Of a stretch of 13,920 nucleotides of DNA, positions 13,773 to 13,920 are shown in pieces (positions within the stretch are counted from its first letter, which is position 1; each line of letters begins with the position of its first letter). Where the stretch lies: positions 1 through 13,920 of the forward strand of contig CANIIN010000020.1 in the NCBI GenBank assembly GCA_947467405.1, given 5' to 3'. The DNA is from Betaproteobacteria bacterium (lineage in GTDB: Bacteria > Pseudomonadota > Gammaproteobacteria > Burkholderiales > SG8-39). The notes under the pieces were generated by a model. It worked only from the letters and a program-made list of their open reading frames with translations, had not been told where the DNA came from and made no database searches. The position numbers were made by a program, and so were the translations under genes.

Positions 13773-13920
13773 TCTCCAATGACTTGCCATTGCGCGTGAC
13801 GCGCTACTTCACGAGTACCGCTTCGGTTGCCCCCTGGCAGACGTTCCAGGCGGGCATCCAGGCGCTGTGCCTGCCGTCGCCGCCGGCCACTACGATCCAG
13901 AACTGTTCCGGGCCGGACAC
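13773..13920. other. Unidentified, possibly coding end of the window
   Basis: These 148 bases have codon-like base composition but no clear gene. On the plus strand one frame stays open from 13754 to the edge and reads about 50 residues (…VTRYFTSTASVAPWQTF…) with no ATG. On the minus strand another frame runs from the edge to a TAG at about 13804, giving a 38-residue C-terminus (…HSAWMPAWNVCQG…). I recognise neither and cannot choose. Either would be a fragment cut by the window edge or by the insertion. Confidence 0.25.

Noticed and set aside
12690..13781. Seven-base match TCCAATG on both sides of the IS (12690-12696 and 13775-13781)
   Set aside because: The left copy is over 30 bases away from the IS end, so it cannot be the target duplication; likely chance.
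1..13920. CRISPR array, tRNA or rRNA genes
   Set aside because: No regularly spaced repeats, cloverleaf-like segments or rRNA-like stretches were seen on reading either strand.

Overview
The window looks like a piece of a high-GC proteobacterial chromosome. Codon use, gene families and divergent catabolic-operon layout suggest a betaproteobacterium such as Burkholderiales, but this is an impression; no rRNA or other taxonomic marker is present. It holds one accessory catabolic locus made of two divergent operons, followed at the right end by an insertion sequence and a short unidentified flank.

Left (minus-strand) operon, read from 5957 down to 1: a periplasmic NitT/TauT-type substrate-binding protein, a TetR regulator, an NAD-type short-chain dehydrogenase, a carboxyltransferase-like protein of the pyruvate carboxylase/OadA/5S family, a cytoplasmic FGly-type sulfatase, and the first 50 codons of an ABC permease that runs off the left edge. 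The binding protein, regulator and dehydrogenase genes overlap by one or two bases, so they are probably translationally coupled. Right (plus-strand) operon, 6225 to 12598: ABC ATPase, ABC permease (ATGA overlap), thiolase, biotin carboxyl carrier protein, biotin carboxylase and an acyl-CoA synthetase. The 267-base intergenic region between the operons carries two strong palindromes, a plausible shared control region for the TetR protein.

Taken together the genes suggest import of a small organic, possibly sulfated, compound followed by catabolism through biotin-dependent carboxylation. One ordering fits every enzyme: sulfatase frees an alcohol, the SDR oxidises it to a ketone, BC/BCCP/CT carboxylate the ketone to a beta-keto acid, the ligase makes the beta-ketoacyl-CoA, and the thiolase cleaves it to acyl-CoA plus acetyl-CoA. 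This is inference. It would be a biotin-dependent counterpart of the acetophenone carboxylase route. The most striking sequence-level support is that the carboxyltransferase lacks two of the four classical metal ligands (carbamylated Lys replaced by Val, first His of HxH replaced by Tyr), so it is either a new subfamily or not a normal pyruvate carboxyltransferase.

Right end: an IS1595-type element of about 1.04 kb (12729-13772) with imperfect inverted repeats of about 23 bp, a zinc-ribbon DDE transposase broken by an apparent one-base frameshift in a G run, and an 8-bp hairpin that pairs part of the transposase ribosome binding site. The last 148 bases are open in more than one frame and were not identified. 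No rRNA, tRNA or CRISPR array was seen, and no stretch over 300 bases lacks a gene.
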